From NCBI GenBank assembly GCA_001414345.1, contig LLCB01000003.1:372001-436000 (forward strand): a stretch of DNA of 64,000 nucleotides, given 5' to 3'. The notes under the pieces are model-generated. The model made no database searches, was not told the DNA's origin, and saw only the letters and a list, made by a program, of their open reading frames with translations. Positions 1 through 12,689 of the stretch are shown one piece after another. Source of the DNA: Hymenoscyphus infarciens. Its lineage: Eukaryota > Ascomycota > Leotiomycetes > Helotiales > Helotiaceae. Every line of letters begins with the position of its first letter. Position 1 is the stretch's first letter. The translations under genes and the position numbers were made by a program.

Positions 1-439
1 TGAAAAAGAAACAAAAGCAACGATAAGCTCGAAGGAGATATTATTAAGGCTATTACTAGCGAAGAAGAGTTTAGCCTTTTTATATAATAGTACGAAATAT
101 ATACAACTATAGAAGAGGTATATAGAAGTACGTTTAGCAGAATAACGTATATAAATACTAGGTACTAATATAGAAGAAAAGGCTAAACTAGCCTTTTCTA
201 ACTCTAGAAGAGTAGGCTACTATATATAAGAGGTTTTAGATAATATAAAAAGAGGTACGAAACTAAACAACGATATACGTCGGCTAATATAAAAGCCTAA
301 ACCTACGAAGTACGTCTAAAAGTCCGAACGGACGTATAGACGTACGTAACCTTCCTAAATTAGATAATATAAAATAACAACTACTGAAACATAGCATATG
401 CTATGTAATCTCGGCTCTATAAAACAGTATACCGTTATA
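1..439 (-). mobile_element. Ty3/Gypsy element A: 5' LTR plus start of internal region, cut by window edge
   Basis: An LTR occupies 83-439 (357 bp). It starts tataatagtacg and ends gtataccgttata, RIP-worn versions of the inverted LTR termini seen on D, E, H and I. Positions 82 down to 1 match the sequence just inside the 5' LTR of D and H (a shared block reading, on the minus strand, aaactcttcttcgctag), so the element runs on the minus strand and its body lies off the left edge. It ends at 439 exactly where homology of the neighbour (B) to element D resumes. The next five bases, tatag, are also present in D at 30210-30214, so A was probably inserted into B with TSD tatag; the other TSD copy is outside the window. 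Confidence 0.75.
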
Positions 440-1511
440 TATAGTTTACTCTCTTAGAAGAGGCTTAAGCGCTTTATACTAAGGTTATTATAAGTACCTC
501 TTTTTAATTAGATAGGTTTTAGTTACTAATATTTAATAGTTCTTATATAGTACTATAGAGAGTAGAACCTTTGTTTAAACCTAGGTTTAGATTCTCTTTA
601 AAGTCTATTTAAAGAGTTTATAGACGTCTTTTTCTAAGCTTATTATAAGAGGTCGCTAAGGTAAGAAACGCTCTTATAAGAAGGAGAGAGAGGAAGAGCT
701 AATTTAGGCTTCTTATACTTAGAAGAGTAAGAAGAAGGAAGATAATAAGTTAGAGAAAGAAGAGACTACGGCCTAGAGATAGTTAGTAAGCTCTATTTTA
801 ATAGTAACTTAGTATTAGTTTTTTACTTTATTAACTTTAAGTATTCTTACTAGTTAGTATTTTATCTTAGGTTTTTATAATAAGTTTTTTATTAAGAGTA
901 ACTAGAATTAGAAGATATTAATAGAGTTTTATAAATTAACTCTTTTATTTAATTCTTATCTAATTCCTATATATTAATCTATTTAAATAAGAGTTAAAGT
1001 AGTTTTAGCTCTTCTAGATATTTAATATAAAAGTTTTTTAAATAATATAATAAACTTTAAAAATTATTTATAAGATACTAAGTAAGATTTAAACTATATC
1101 TAATCTATTTTACTTAGTATTATAGCTATCTTCTAAAAAGTCTATTACTAAGTATTTCTTATATCTTCTATACTTATATATTTTAAATAATATCTAGTAA
1201 AAGCTCTAAAGCCTCTTATCTAAGTAAGAGAGTAATTAGATTCTTTAAAAGTATATTAAGAGTAAAAACATTATAAGTTAATAATCCTTCTAGAAGTTTT
1301 AGCTTATAAAAGTATCTTATATAATCTAGTATTTTAAAAGGTCTTATCTACTATTTAGTAAGCTTTTAACTAAAACGATTTATCTTAAGATTCTTAATAA
1401 ATAAGTAGACTTTATCTTTAATATCTTAGTTAATAGCTCTTTAGTACTAATTTATATTATTCTTTATTCTTTATTAAGCCTTACTTATATTATTTTTAGC
1501 TATTCTCTAAG

Positions 1512-1702
1512 TATAACAGTTCTCTATAAATACATAAAGGGAGTGCTTGTAGAATAGTATCTAATATTAAGGAAAACTAAACTAAAGAGAAAAGCGAAGA
1601 GTATAGGTACTCTAGCTTTATTTATATATATTAAGCGAAGCCTTAGCAAAGCCTTAAGCTAACCTAGTTATATAAGTAACGTATATAACTAGGACTATTA
1701 TA
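1512..1702 (-). repeat. 3' LTR of element C
   Basis: 191 bp, same length as the partner at 7121-7311. The polypurine tract lies directly beside it at 1703-1716. Confidence 0.9.
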
Positions 1703-4149
1703 CTACCCCTCTTTTAAAAGAGCTCTCTATAACTAAGCGGCTTTATCCTCTTTTAATATAGAAGTATTAAGCTCTAGCTTACTATAATCCTCTCTTCTAG
1801 CCTTATATACTATTTTCTATAGTAGAAGAGCTTTTAAAAGACTAGCTATTTTTAGCTTCTCTAAATAGAACCTCTCTACTAATTATAGCATATATATTAG
1901 TTATTAAGCTAGATACTAATTAAGGTCTTTATTATAGTCTTTCTACTTAATTTAGTAATAAAGAGACTATTATTTCTTTTTACTAGCTAGTATTTCTTTA
2001 ACCTTCTATTCCTCTTCTTTATTTATAATAATTAATAGAGGTAGTATAACTACCTATTCTAGTAAGGGATTATCTATAATCTTATATAACTTCTTAAAGG
2101 TAAAGATAGAGTAAACTTTAATAGAAGCTAGTAGTTATAATTAGAAAGTAGAACCTACTTCTTTAAGGATCTTAAAAGAGCTAGCTATTTAGTAGTCTAG
2201 CTTTTAGCTTAGTTATTAAGTTATTTAGTCCTTTATTATAATAAAGACTATATCTCCTATTTTAAAATTAATATCTTATCTATATTTATTTATATCTTAT
2301 TTCTTCTTCTATTAAGCTTTTAATATATTTACTTAGCTAATGTCTAAGACCTCTTAGATTATTTTTATAACTACTATAACCTCTTCTTATAATAGCTGTT
2401 CTTTTATATTAGCTAGTTCTAGTATTTACTAGTTAAACGAGGTTCTTAGTATATATCTCTTTTATAACTTAAAAGGCGATATTTTAATAGTACTATAAGG
2501 TAATACTAATTATATATAGTTTATTATTAAAAGGATCTTAAACTAATTAGTATAATAATAATTAATATATAGCTATAAGTACTAATTAAGGTATTAATTT
2601 ATAATCTTAGTCTAGCTATTTATTTAAGCGTGGTTTATAGTTAAGAGTTAAAGCTAAATACCTAGAATTTAAGTAAACTCCTTCTAGAATATAGTAATAA
2701 AATAAGAGCTCTTATCTAATATTATACTTTCTAGAATCCTATAGTATTATAGAACGTGTTTAATATATAACTTTACTATCTGTTTAAAAGTAATATTCTT
2801 ATAATAAGGTATTAAAATAGACTATTTAGATAAGCAGTCTATTACTATAAATATATTATTATAACTATACTTATTAACTAAAAAGGACTTAAAATCTATA
2901 GCTATATATTACTATATATATAGTAGTATTAGAAGTAGGTATAAATAGCTAAGTATTTTATCTTAAGAAACGTCTACTCTTTTATAATTATAATAGTTTT
3001 ATATGTATCTTATAATATTAGCTTTTATATTTTACTAAATATATCTTAAATATAGAATCTAGTAGGTCTTATCTCTCTCTAAGTAAGCTAAAAGTATCTA
3101 ATTATAAGCTTTATAAATTAGGTCTATTCTTAATATATCTACGTCTAGTACTATTAAGTAGTTTTAGTAAAGTAAAAGGCCTTCCTCTAAAGTATATAGG
3201 GAATTAGTATTAGTTTTAGCTTATACTTATATAGCTTAAAGTGTTATAACATCTTTATTTACTTAGTAGATTTATTTTAAAAGTATAAATAATTCTTAGA
3301 AGTAGTTATTATTAACTAGAGCTAGTATAATTAAGCTTATTTTAACCCTTAAGTCTTTAAGCGCTTTTATATTAACTTATTCCTTTATTAGAAGTGTATA
3401 GGTCTAGTACTACTTTTTAAGTTCCTTTTATAAGCGTATCTTATTTGCTTTATAAGTTAAAGCATCTATCTTACTATTCTTACGTCTTAAATAGAATATA
3501 ATAATAAAATAGTACTTAGTTAAAGCTTTAGTCTACCTTACTTAATAAGTAGTAAGTTACTTAGTAGTTATAAAGTACTTAAGCGCCTTATAATTAGTAT
3601 AAATATAGATTTTTAAATAAGTACTTTATAGTTCTAGTCTCTATTCTATAAGTAAGTATATAATAGTAAGTAGCTCTTTATTATATATTTTATAGTTATA
3701 CTTAGCTAGAGACATAGTCTTACTAAAGTAGGCTATAGGGTACTATTCTCTATTAGCTTATTATTATTATAATATTTTAGTAATAATTCTATCTAAAGCG
3801 TCTATCTCGATTATAGTAAAGAGATTAGAAGAGTAGTAGTAGAGGATTAGTATAGAGATAAGTATTACTTTTAAGTCTTTAAATACTTCTTAATACTCTT
3901 TATTAAAATTAAAAGATATGTTATTCTATATTAAGTATATTAAGAGTTTTATAATTATATTATAGTTTTAGATAAACCTTTAGTAGAAGTTATAGAAACT
4001 AAGGAAGCTCTAAACGCCTTTTACTATCTCTAGAGCTTACTATTTCTATACTACTAAGACCTTTTTAGAGTCTACTTTAATACTATTAGTATTAATAATA
4101 AACCTAAGATATTTTATCTTCTTAATATTAAACTTATACTTCTTAATAT

Positions 4150-4600
4150 TAACTTATAACCTAGTATCTTTAAGATATTAAAAGACTTTTTATATATACT
4201 TTTTATATTTAAGAACGTTTAATAAGTAGATAAGGATATTATCTAAGTAGGTAGAGTAGAAGTTGTCTAGATAGTTGAATAAGACGTTGTTTATATAACA
4301 CTAGTAGGTAGATAAGCTATTTATTAGACTAAATAGTAGAACCTTATACTTATACGTTCTATAGTAGATATAAAAAGTAGTTAATTCCTTAGTATCTAGA
4401 TCTATTTATATATAGTAGAAGGCTTATTAGATATCTAGCTTAGTAAAAATATAAGCTTAACTAATATATATAAGCGTTTTATTAATTAGAGGTAATAGAT
4501 AGTAGTCTTTTTAAGTAAGATTATTAAGTTTTTAGAAGTTAATATAGAAACGTAGCCTTTTATCTACTTTCTTTATAAATAGAATAGGAGTAGTAAAAGA
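4150..4600 (-). pseudogene. Gypsy reverse transcriptase remnant (element C)
   Basis: Minus-strand reading gives, in one frame with scattered TAA/TAG, the order expected of a Ty3/Gypsy RT: TPILFIKKVDKRLRFYIN, then IFTKLDI, then ELTTFYIYYRTYKYKVLLF, then STYQCYINNVLFNYLDNF, and the active-site segment TYLDNILIYL, where the second Asp of YxDD has become Asn (GAT to AAT, a RIP-type change). A decayed gag zinc knuckle lies upstream at 5833-5874: the first Cys is kept, while the second Cys, the His and the third Cys have all become Tyr. No function remains. Confidence 0.88.
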
Positions 4601-7120
4601 GGACTAGCTATATTTAATAAACCCTTTATAGAGATTTTTTAAGATATATTCCTTTATAGCTAATAACTCTTTTATAGATATCTTATATAGAAGGGAATAT
4701 CTAAGAGTATTTAGACCTTTAAGATTAATCTTATAGTTATAGTATTAGTAAGGTAAGAGAGTATTTAAGGTAGCCTTAGAAAATACCTCTTTAAAGTCCT
4801 AGTACTTATTAGAAAGAGCGATATTAAGAGCTATATCTAGTTCTTAATTAACTATAATAGTGTTAATTTTATATATACTTATAGTAAACATCTTATTATT
4901 CTCTTAGAGTAAGTAATAATATATTCCTATAGCTAAAATAGCTAAAATATTAATAATAGAGTCTAACTTCTTTAAGATAAAGAGTTTCTAATAGTATACT
5001 AGGGTAAGCACCTTCTTTATAATACTTTTAAGTTCTTTCTTTATAACCTAGTATTTTACTTATATTAAGGACTTATAGCCTCCTCTACTACGTATAGTTA
5101 GAGTATAACTAGCTAAGGTTATAGTATTAATTTCGAGGTAATCTATAAGCTCTAAGAGCCTTCTATCTTATTAGCGCTGTTTATCTATTTTTATAGCTTA
5201 GTTATAAGTATTAGCTTTATCCTAGTAAGAGAGTATAAAGTCTTTTAGTTATATAATATCTTAAGAAAGAGAAGTTAGCTATTAAGTAGAGAAGTAAGGC
5301 TTAAGATTATTAGACTAGAGTAGTTTCTAATAAGTTATATTAATATTAATATAAAAGTACTTAAAGAACCTCTAACTAAAGATAATATTATATAAACCTA
5401 AGTCTAAGAGAATAAATAGTATATTAAAGAATTTATAACTATCTAAGATATAATTTAAAAGAAGATAGTATATAGCTTTATTCTTAATTTCTCTATTATA
5501 TTTATAAATCTTAATAAAAGTAAGAAGTCTTTTAGTCTTTAAACTATAGAACTTTATAAAGTTATAACTAAGTTATATATTTATAAAAGAAAAGGTATTT
5601 ATTCTAAGGTTATTAAGAGTAGTAGTTTATATACTAAATATATTAATAGTTATTATACTAAGTAAAGTAAATACTTTTCTACTAATTAATAACTATAGAT
5701 TAATCTTAGAAAGATTAATCTTATATTTATCTAAGGAGAAGTCTTCTCTTAGGCTTCTTCGTTTCCTAACTCTAAGCTAGTATCTTTTCCTTTAAGCTCT
5801 TTAAGGTTAACCTTATATATTCTTAGCTTTAGATAATCCTTAATATAATAACTAGGCTTACTATAGTTAAAGCACTTATCTAATAGTTCTAAAGTTAAGT
5901 AGTTATTTATAATAGAGACGTTAGAGCGTCTAAGAGAGATAAAAGAGGCTATAAAGAAAGAAGAGCTAGTAAGTATAAGAGTAGACGTATATAGGTTTAA
6001 GGTAGGAGGAAAGTTTACTACTTATACTCTTTAAGAAGCGAGATTTTAGAGGTTACTATTAATACTACTTATAAGATTATAAAAGGAGTTTATATCTCTT
6101 TTAGCTTAGAACTTAGTAATAATAAGAGATTAACATAATATAAGGGTTAACTTATTCTATAAGTCTTCTACCTAGTCTTATAGAAGAACTTTAGCTTTAT
6201 CTATAAGTTATTAAAACTTAGTATAGAAGTTATAAAAAGTTTCTATCTTTAATATAATAAGGTTTTAGTATTAGATATAAGCTTCTTAGTATAAGTAAGA
6301 GCTAATAACGATATTTTAAAAGTAAGTTAATATCTCTTTATAACTACGAAACTAGTTAATAGTATTAAACTTATATCTTAGGTAAATGTAGTTTTAAGCT
6401 CTTCTAGAAGTATAATAGTAAATTAAATTTATCTTTACTTTCTTAGACTTAAAGTAGTTAGTATTAATAGATAACTTTACTATGATTTTAGTTTCCTAGG
6501 TTATATAGGTAAATTTATCTTTTATAATAAATTAGTAAGAATTAGCTATCTTACTTATCTTCTTAGATAATAGAACTATAGAAGAGAAACGAGTTATATT
6601 AAGAGTTTATAGCTAAATAGAGGTATATTAATAAGAAGTACTAGCTATATTTAAAGTATTTACTTTAAGTTTATAAACTTTACTTATTAATAAGGTTATT
6701 ACTTTAAGGATTTATTATAAAGTAGAGTTAGGTAGAGGTAATTTAAGGATCTTATACTATAAGAAACTAGTAGTTACCTTAGTAGAAGGAGGTAGTAGTA
6801 GTATAGTAATAGCTAGTATATATGTTTTTTTAGGTTAAGTTCTTAAGCTAGATTAGAACGCGACGTTAATAGAAGAGAGAAGAGGGATTAGCTCTACTAA
6901 CTCTAAAGTAGAGTAGAATAGTTCTTAGGTTAATAGATTACTTTTAAAAGACTCGACGTAGCTAATAGAAGAACGCTAGACCTTACTACTTAACGTAAAT
7001 AGGTTAGGCTTTATAAAAGAGAATAGTGAATTTAGTAGATTTAATATAAGTAAATATATATATTATTATTAGAATATTAGTAAAAGCCTTTCTAAGTAAA
7101 GAGAGAGAGTTTAGTTTTAG

Positions 7121-7311
7121 TATAATAGCCTTTTATAAATACATAAAGAGAGTGCTTATAGAATAGTACCTAATATTAAGAAAAACTAAACTAAAGAGAA
7201 AAGCAAAGAGTATAGACACTCTAGCTTTATTTATATATATTAAGCGAAGCCTTAGCAAAGCCTCGGGCTAACCTGGTTACGTAAGTAACGTATATAACTA
7301 GGACTGTTATA
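7121..7311 (-). repeat. 5' LTR of element C
   Basis: 191 bp; it ends ggactgttata, followed by the TSD copy ctaag. It is slightly less RIP-worn than its partner, keeping blocks such as gcctcgggctaacctgg. Confidence 0.9.
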
Positions 7312-7570
7312 CTAAGTAGAGTATATATATTAGACTACTTTTACTATCTTATTATAGTTAAGTCGTTTCTAGAGAATAGAAGTCTTTAGTATATTCTAGT
7401 CTTATAAAGTCCTTAGGTTAAGTCTAAACTTAAGCTAATATAAGATTCTATTAATTAATAAGTATAAAAGTATTCTTTATAATTTATCTAATAAAGAGAT
7501 TAATTCGCTCTAGTTATCTTAATAGTAGGTTATAAAGAGCCTTAGTCTCTAATTAATATATTAGTTTATT

Positions 7571-7606
7571 ATCTCTATCTATCTATCTATCTATCTATTT
7601 ATAGTA
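7571..7606. repeat. ATCT microsatellite
   Basis: Run of (atct)n units inside element B. The matching place in element D (about 31537-31562) has fewer units, so the tract has changed length since the two copies separated. Confidence 0.8.
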
Positions 7607-9089
7607 GGTAGTACTAAGCTTAAGCTTAATACTAATTATTTAATAAAATTTAGTCTAAAATACTAATATAAATCAAGGTTCTTAATTAGATATAATCGAT
7701 TTAAAGTAGTAGCTAAAATAGTAAATCTATTAAATAAAGAGTTTAGCTAGTTCTTTAATATCTATAGTTAAGTAGTAGAGTATTAATACTAAATTCTTTC
7801 TAAGTTAGTTAATAAATACAAATATAGTATTAAATCTATATTTATTTTTTAAAAATAATTTAAAATCTATATATAAATATTATATAGAGTAGTTAGATAT
7901 AGATAGAGAGTAAAGAAAGTCTTATTATTTAGTTTATTAAGAATAAGAGTATTTATAAGCTTAATAATTTACTATATATCTTCTATAGTTTAAATCTAAT
8001 CTAGCTTAGTAGTAGTATTATACTAATAACTAGTATATCTTTTTTATACTTAAGTAAGTACTAGATACCTAGTTATAAACTTTTTAGATTAGTTTTATAT
8101 AGAGTTTAGTATTTCTTTAAATATAAAGTTAATTCTTAAAAAAGAGTAAATTATCTAATAAAAGAGAGTATCTATTTAGAAGTTTATAACGTTCTTTTTA
8201 AAAGAAGTATAAGTTATCTTCTTTTAACTTTTATATTATATTTAAACTTATTTTTAGAATAACGTTTAATTAAATTATATTAAGAGATATAGACTATTCT
8301 TATAAAAAGGTCTAAGTAAGTTTAGTATTAATATAGAGGTCTAACTAATCAGGTTTCAAAAGAGTATATAAGTAGCTATTTAATTTAGTTTAATTATAGG
8401 TTTTTAAATCTTATTTATATTAAGTTAATATATCTACTTTTTAATTATTTTTCTTAGATATAAATTAGATCTAGAAGTTAAAGTCTAATAAGAACTCTAT
8501 CTATTAAACTTACTTAGCTAAAAGTAGCTTAGTTATTATAAAGTATTCTAATAATCTATAGTTTAAATATATAGTAATATACTTTTAATATAATATAAGT
8601 TTAAGGTATTATTTCTTAAAAGCTTTTATAATAGTAGATAACTTTTTATTATAGATCTCTTAATTTAAGTTATAACTAACTAGAATATAAGAGTAGAATC
8701 TAATAAAGTATTAAAAGCTATTATATTATTATAAGAATATAACTACTATTACTTCTTTTAAAGAGTTTATTTCTAGCTTTATAAAGTTAAAATAATATAA
8801 GGTCTAAATTATAAGTAACCTAGTTCTTAGTACTTTAAAAGCTTTTTTATATTTAAATATTTATAAAAATAGTTTTAAAAGATATATTATTATAGTTAAG
8901 AGTTTAGTAATTTTAGTATAACCTTTAATAAATTATTTATAAAATCTTATAAACTCTAGATAAGACTTTATATCTATTATAATAATAGATTAAACCTAGT
9001 TTTATAAAGGTTCTACTTTTTTAGAATTAACTTTAAGTCTTTTTATAGTTAAAATAAATCTTAAGTATTTAACTCTAGTAATATTAAAC

Positions 9090-9540
9090 TTACTTTTCTT
9101 AATATCTACTTAGAGTCTTACTTCTTAAAGCTAACTTAGAACCTTTTTAACTTATTCTTTATATTCTTAGATATTATTTAAGTAAATTAATATATTATTT
9201 AAATAAGTAATATAGAAGTTATTTAAATAGTTAATTAAGATATTATTTATATAATAATAATAAGTAGTAGAGCTATTATAAAGTTTAAAAGAGAAGACTT
9301 TATACTTATATATATTATATCTAGTTTTAAATATAGTTATCTTTTTTAAGTTAAAGTCTATTTAAATAAAATAGAAAGTTTCTTATATATCTAATTTAAT
9401 AAAGATTTTAGCTACTCTTATTTTTAAAAGAAGTTTATTAATTTAAGAGATTAGATAGAGATTATTTTAAGTTAGAGTATTTAGTTTCTTATAATTAATA
9501 TAAAACTATAACTTTTTACTATTAGCCTTTTTAATAAAAA
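9090..9540 (-). pseudogene. Gypsy reverse transcriptase remnant (element B)
   Basis: The minus-strand translation parallels the RT of element D, including the KLDI segment and the active-site region TYLNNI, in which both Asp residues of YxDD are now Asn. Many TAA/TAG codons interrupt it. It is inactive. Confidence 0.75.
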
Positions 9541-10998
9541 GTATTAAAGAGATAAAAGAGCTATTACTATTAATAATAAACCTTTTATCTAAGTTCTTTA
9601 TAAAGTACTTCTTTTTAACTTTTAGCTTTATAGTTAACTATTTATATAAAAGTAAAAAAAAGTGTTAAGAAGTAGTTTATTTAAAGTAATCTTATAGTTA
9701 TATTTATAATAAGATAAAAGCTTATTAGAAGCTACTTTTAAGAATATATCTTTATATAAAAAGTAATACTTTAGAAGTTAGGCTTATATTAGAGCCTTAG
9801 TCTTATTATTATCTTAAAAAAGAGCTAATCTTTTATTAATAATCTAATCTAGCTTATAGATACTACTTATATAGAACTCTAAATTAGATTATTTTATATT
9901 AAAATATATAGTATTTATACTTAATTTATTAATAAATAAGTATAAGATCTAGTCTTTTAGAGCTATACTAGTAGTTTAAAAGAGCTTTAGACTAAAGTTA
10001 AAGATAGAAGTATTAGAGATTATTATTATAAAGAGAAGTAATAACTTAGCTATAAGTCTACTCTTTTTATATCTTTCTTATTAATAGATTCTATATTCTT
10101 TTTAATTTATATCTAACTAGTAATTTAAAAGAGGTTTCTAGTTCTAGCTAAAAAGAGAAAGTAAAATCTCTTTACTAAAGTAGAGAGTTAGAGAGTAATT
10201 AGCTAACTAAGTAATTTAACTCTTTAAAAGATTAAGAAAAACTTTAAAATAATTTAACTACTTATTACTAGTAATTAAGTCTTATTATTTAAGGTTTAAG
10301 ATAATAAAAGAATAGTTATAAATATAACTTTTATCTATATTTAGATATACTTATATAAACTATATTACTTAGCTTTTAATACTATTATTATATCTCTAAA
10401 TAAATACTAAATATAGTAGTTTTTAAACCTTTAAACTTGGTACTTTAGATAATTATAAAGCTAAGAGTTAATTTAAAAATAAGTAACTATTTACTCTTAT
10501 ATTTATTAAAGCTTATAATTTAATACTATACTTTTATATATTAAGAGTAGTATTTATAAAGAATTATTTTCTTTTTATAAGCTTAGAAAGGTTAAGTCTA
10601 GCTAGGTTATATTTATATAAGCTTAGAAAGGAATTTTTATCTAAGCTTTTTTATTTTTCTTCTAACTTAAGTTAAAGTTAAAATACTCTTTAAATAGTTA
10701 TTTTCTTTAGATTAGTTATTTATTTTATTAATACTAAGTAAATTAGAGTAATTAAGCTTAATATATTTAAGCTTATTATAATTATAATACTTTATACTAG
10801 TAAAGAATTAGTCTATAAATGTAGTTTTTAATCTTTTACTAGTAAAAGAGAGTTTAGAAGTTTATAAAGCCTTTTAAAAGATAGAATAGAGTTTATATAA
10901 GAATAGTAAGAGTTTTAAAGCTAAGCTAGATAAGAATTAGTTAGTATTTATCTTTCTATATAAAGAGCTTATTACTACTAGTTTTCCTATAGTTATTA

Positions 10999-11105
10999 TT
11001 ACGGAAAAAGGGGGGTCTCACGTGACCCCTTTTCCCTGTATATATAGCAGAGTTTTCACCTTCTTAATTCAAGCTCCTTAGAGCGTTTTCAACCCAAAAA
11101 TACGT
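10999..11105 (+). repeat. Left 107-bp terminal inverted repeat, unmutated
   Basis: Starts ttacggaaaaag and ends aaaaatacgt. It contains the palindrome cacgtg inside ctcacgtgacccc. Related RIP-worn copies lie at 14720-14826, 42720-42825 and 43542-43647. Confidence 0.88.
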
Positions 11106-11708
11106 CACAGTTATGAGCCCGGTTTGCACTTACAGTGTACTTTACACTTACAGTGTACTCTACAACTTCTGCTTACGCATTCAACGCATTGCGACGTATT
11201 CGGAACGCTCTCCGCTGCCAGGGTCAGCGTAACCAACCCCTCGATGCTCATGTTCGACGAGCACTCGGAAGCCTAGCTACGATGCTAGCACACCTCTTCG
11301 GCTTCTAAACACTTCTTAATTGCCCTAGGCGGCGGGGGCTTTCTGGTTATAGTTACCATCATCTGCTGTTTGAGTAATATTTGGTATATATTTCGGAAAT
11401 CTCGCTACAAATACGACTAATTCTTCAACAGCGAATACATCAAAGCCAGAGACAGAGAAAACAGAAGCCCAAGTACACAAGGAACCAGAAGATCAAGTAC
11501 ACCTGAGGACACAGTTTGAAATGTCCAGTTTATGCTCCTTCGTATCATCGCTACCCCTCTTCCGCAACCTCTCAATTAGTTCCTCTTCATAGTAGCTTCC
11601 CCTTCATTCACCATCATTCATCACAACCCCTCTTCAACAACTTCTCTATCACTCTCGAAGAGCTCGCACAAAGCACAGCTACGAAGCTGGCCACCGCCAC
11701 TCTCAGGG

Positions 11709-12689
11709 GTGCCTTTACAAACCGGAAGCCCAGCGGCGCGCTGGCTCACCCTAAGGGGTGCTCGAAGATATATTCGAATTCGGAAGCCCAGTACTCTACG
11801 AAGCTGGCAGTATAACGCTGACTACGAGCTACCACATCCACCAACGCCACCCGCTGTCTTCACCAAAGCCAGAGCCAATAACGTGCCAGAGTATAAGGGA
11901 GGAAGTCGGACAGGATCTAGGAGTGGGACTTTACCCTTGAGAATGTTATCTAGAATCGCTGTTCAGGAGTTTGAAGTGGACAGGTTGTATTATATCTGTG
12001 GGCAAAAGATAAAAGTCAAAAGGGATCAAATGAAGTCCTGGTTTGACGAATGGATGCGTCTAACCAGAGGATTTCTTGCCCAACAGTACGAGAACTATTC
12101 CGCACGAGCCAACTGCTGCTCGCCTTCCAAGTTTTTCTTAATGGGAGGGAAGAAGCCGTTCTTTCGCAACACGGAGCTTGTCCTTTTAGGGGATTGTAAT
12201 AGCGCTACGCTCGTGGCTTATGGGGCTATAATCCGGGCTGTTACATCCGTTATGTCGACTAGACAAAGCCATTACTGGATAGGACTTGCAAGGAAGGAAC
12301 TCTACGATAGGAAGAAGCATGCCAATGTGCCTCAGGATGACATTGTAATCGAAGATGTGCCGTGTAAAACTGGCGGGAAGAAGAAAAAGGAAAAACAAGT
12401 AAGGACGATCCAGTGGTGGGCCCAGCCGGGGGAAAAATGCACCGTTGACGGCCCTATTGACCAGATGCCCTTTATTACAATGTCGGAATACTTTGATAAG
12501 GAAAGGTCTATAATAGGCCAACCTACAGATTACAAAGTGCCTATATCGGGATTTGTTTGTCCAAGTGTGGATAAATCGGTACTACTGGACAACGATGCAG
12601 AGGATGTCGCGAACGGGGCGGGAAAGAGAGGCTGGTCTAGTGTAGTCGATAGTATTATCGTGATAAAATGCTATAGTATTTTAGATTAA
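11709..12689 (+). CDS. Hypothetical protein carried by the Mutator-like element
   Basis: This is an open frame of 326 codons from ATG 11709 and the only long plausible frame in the first 20 kb. I do not recognise the family. The N-terminal ~80 residues are low in order and rich in Pro, Arg and Ser, and this DNA recurs as a RIPed copy at 42945-43647. From ATG 11943 (residue 79, context gagaATGtt) the protein looks globular: YYICGQKIKVKRDQ, an aromatic/basic stretch with SWFDEW, a Lys run GGKKKKEK, then WWAQPGEKCTVDGP. No signal peptide or membrane span is evident. The last ~18 residues are AT-rich and fall inside an inserted inverted-repeat element starting near 12632, so the natural C-terminus is probably lost. 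It could be the N-terminal part of the element's own protein or a captured host gene. The true start is uncertain (11709 or 11943, the latter giving 248 residues). Confidence 0.45.
   Translation: MPLQTGSPAARWLTLRGARRYIRIRKPSTLRSWQYNADYELPHPPTPPAVFTKARANNVPEYKGGSRTGSRSGTLPLRMLSRIAVQEFEVDRLYYICGQKIKVKRDQMKSWFDEWMRLTRGFLAQQYENYSARANCCSPSKFFLMGGKKPFFRNTELVLLGDCNSATLVAYGAIIRAVTSVMSTRQSHYWIGLARKELYDRKKHANVPQDDIVIEDVPCKTGGKKKKEKQVRTIQWWAQPGEKCTVDGPIDQMPFITMSEYFDKERSIIGQPTDYKVPISGFVCPSVDKSVLLDNDAEDVANGAGKRGWSSVVDSIIVIKCYSILD

Larger units (their letters stand above)
1512..7311 (-). mobile_element. Complete Ty3/Gypsy LTR retrotransposon C (5.8 kb), nested in B
   Basis: Two direct LTRs of equal length, 1512-1702 and 7121-7311 (191 bp each), start tataacagt or tataatag and end act(a/g)ttata. 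A perfect 5-bp duplication ctaag flanks them at 1507-1511 and 7312-7316. Element D keeps the uninterrupted site (single ctaag at 31277-31281), proving insertion. A purine-rich stretch on the minus strand next to 1702 (aaaagaggggtag) is the polypurine tract, so transcription is leftward. Minus-strand translation shows a gag zinc knuckle at 5833-5874 and a reverse transcriptase at about 4150-4600. All frames are broken by RIP. Confidence 0.92.
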
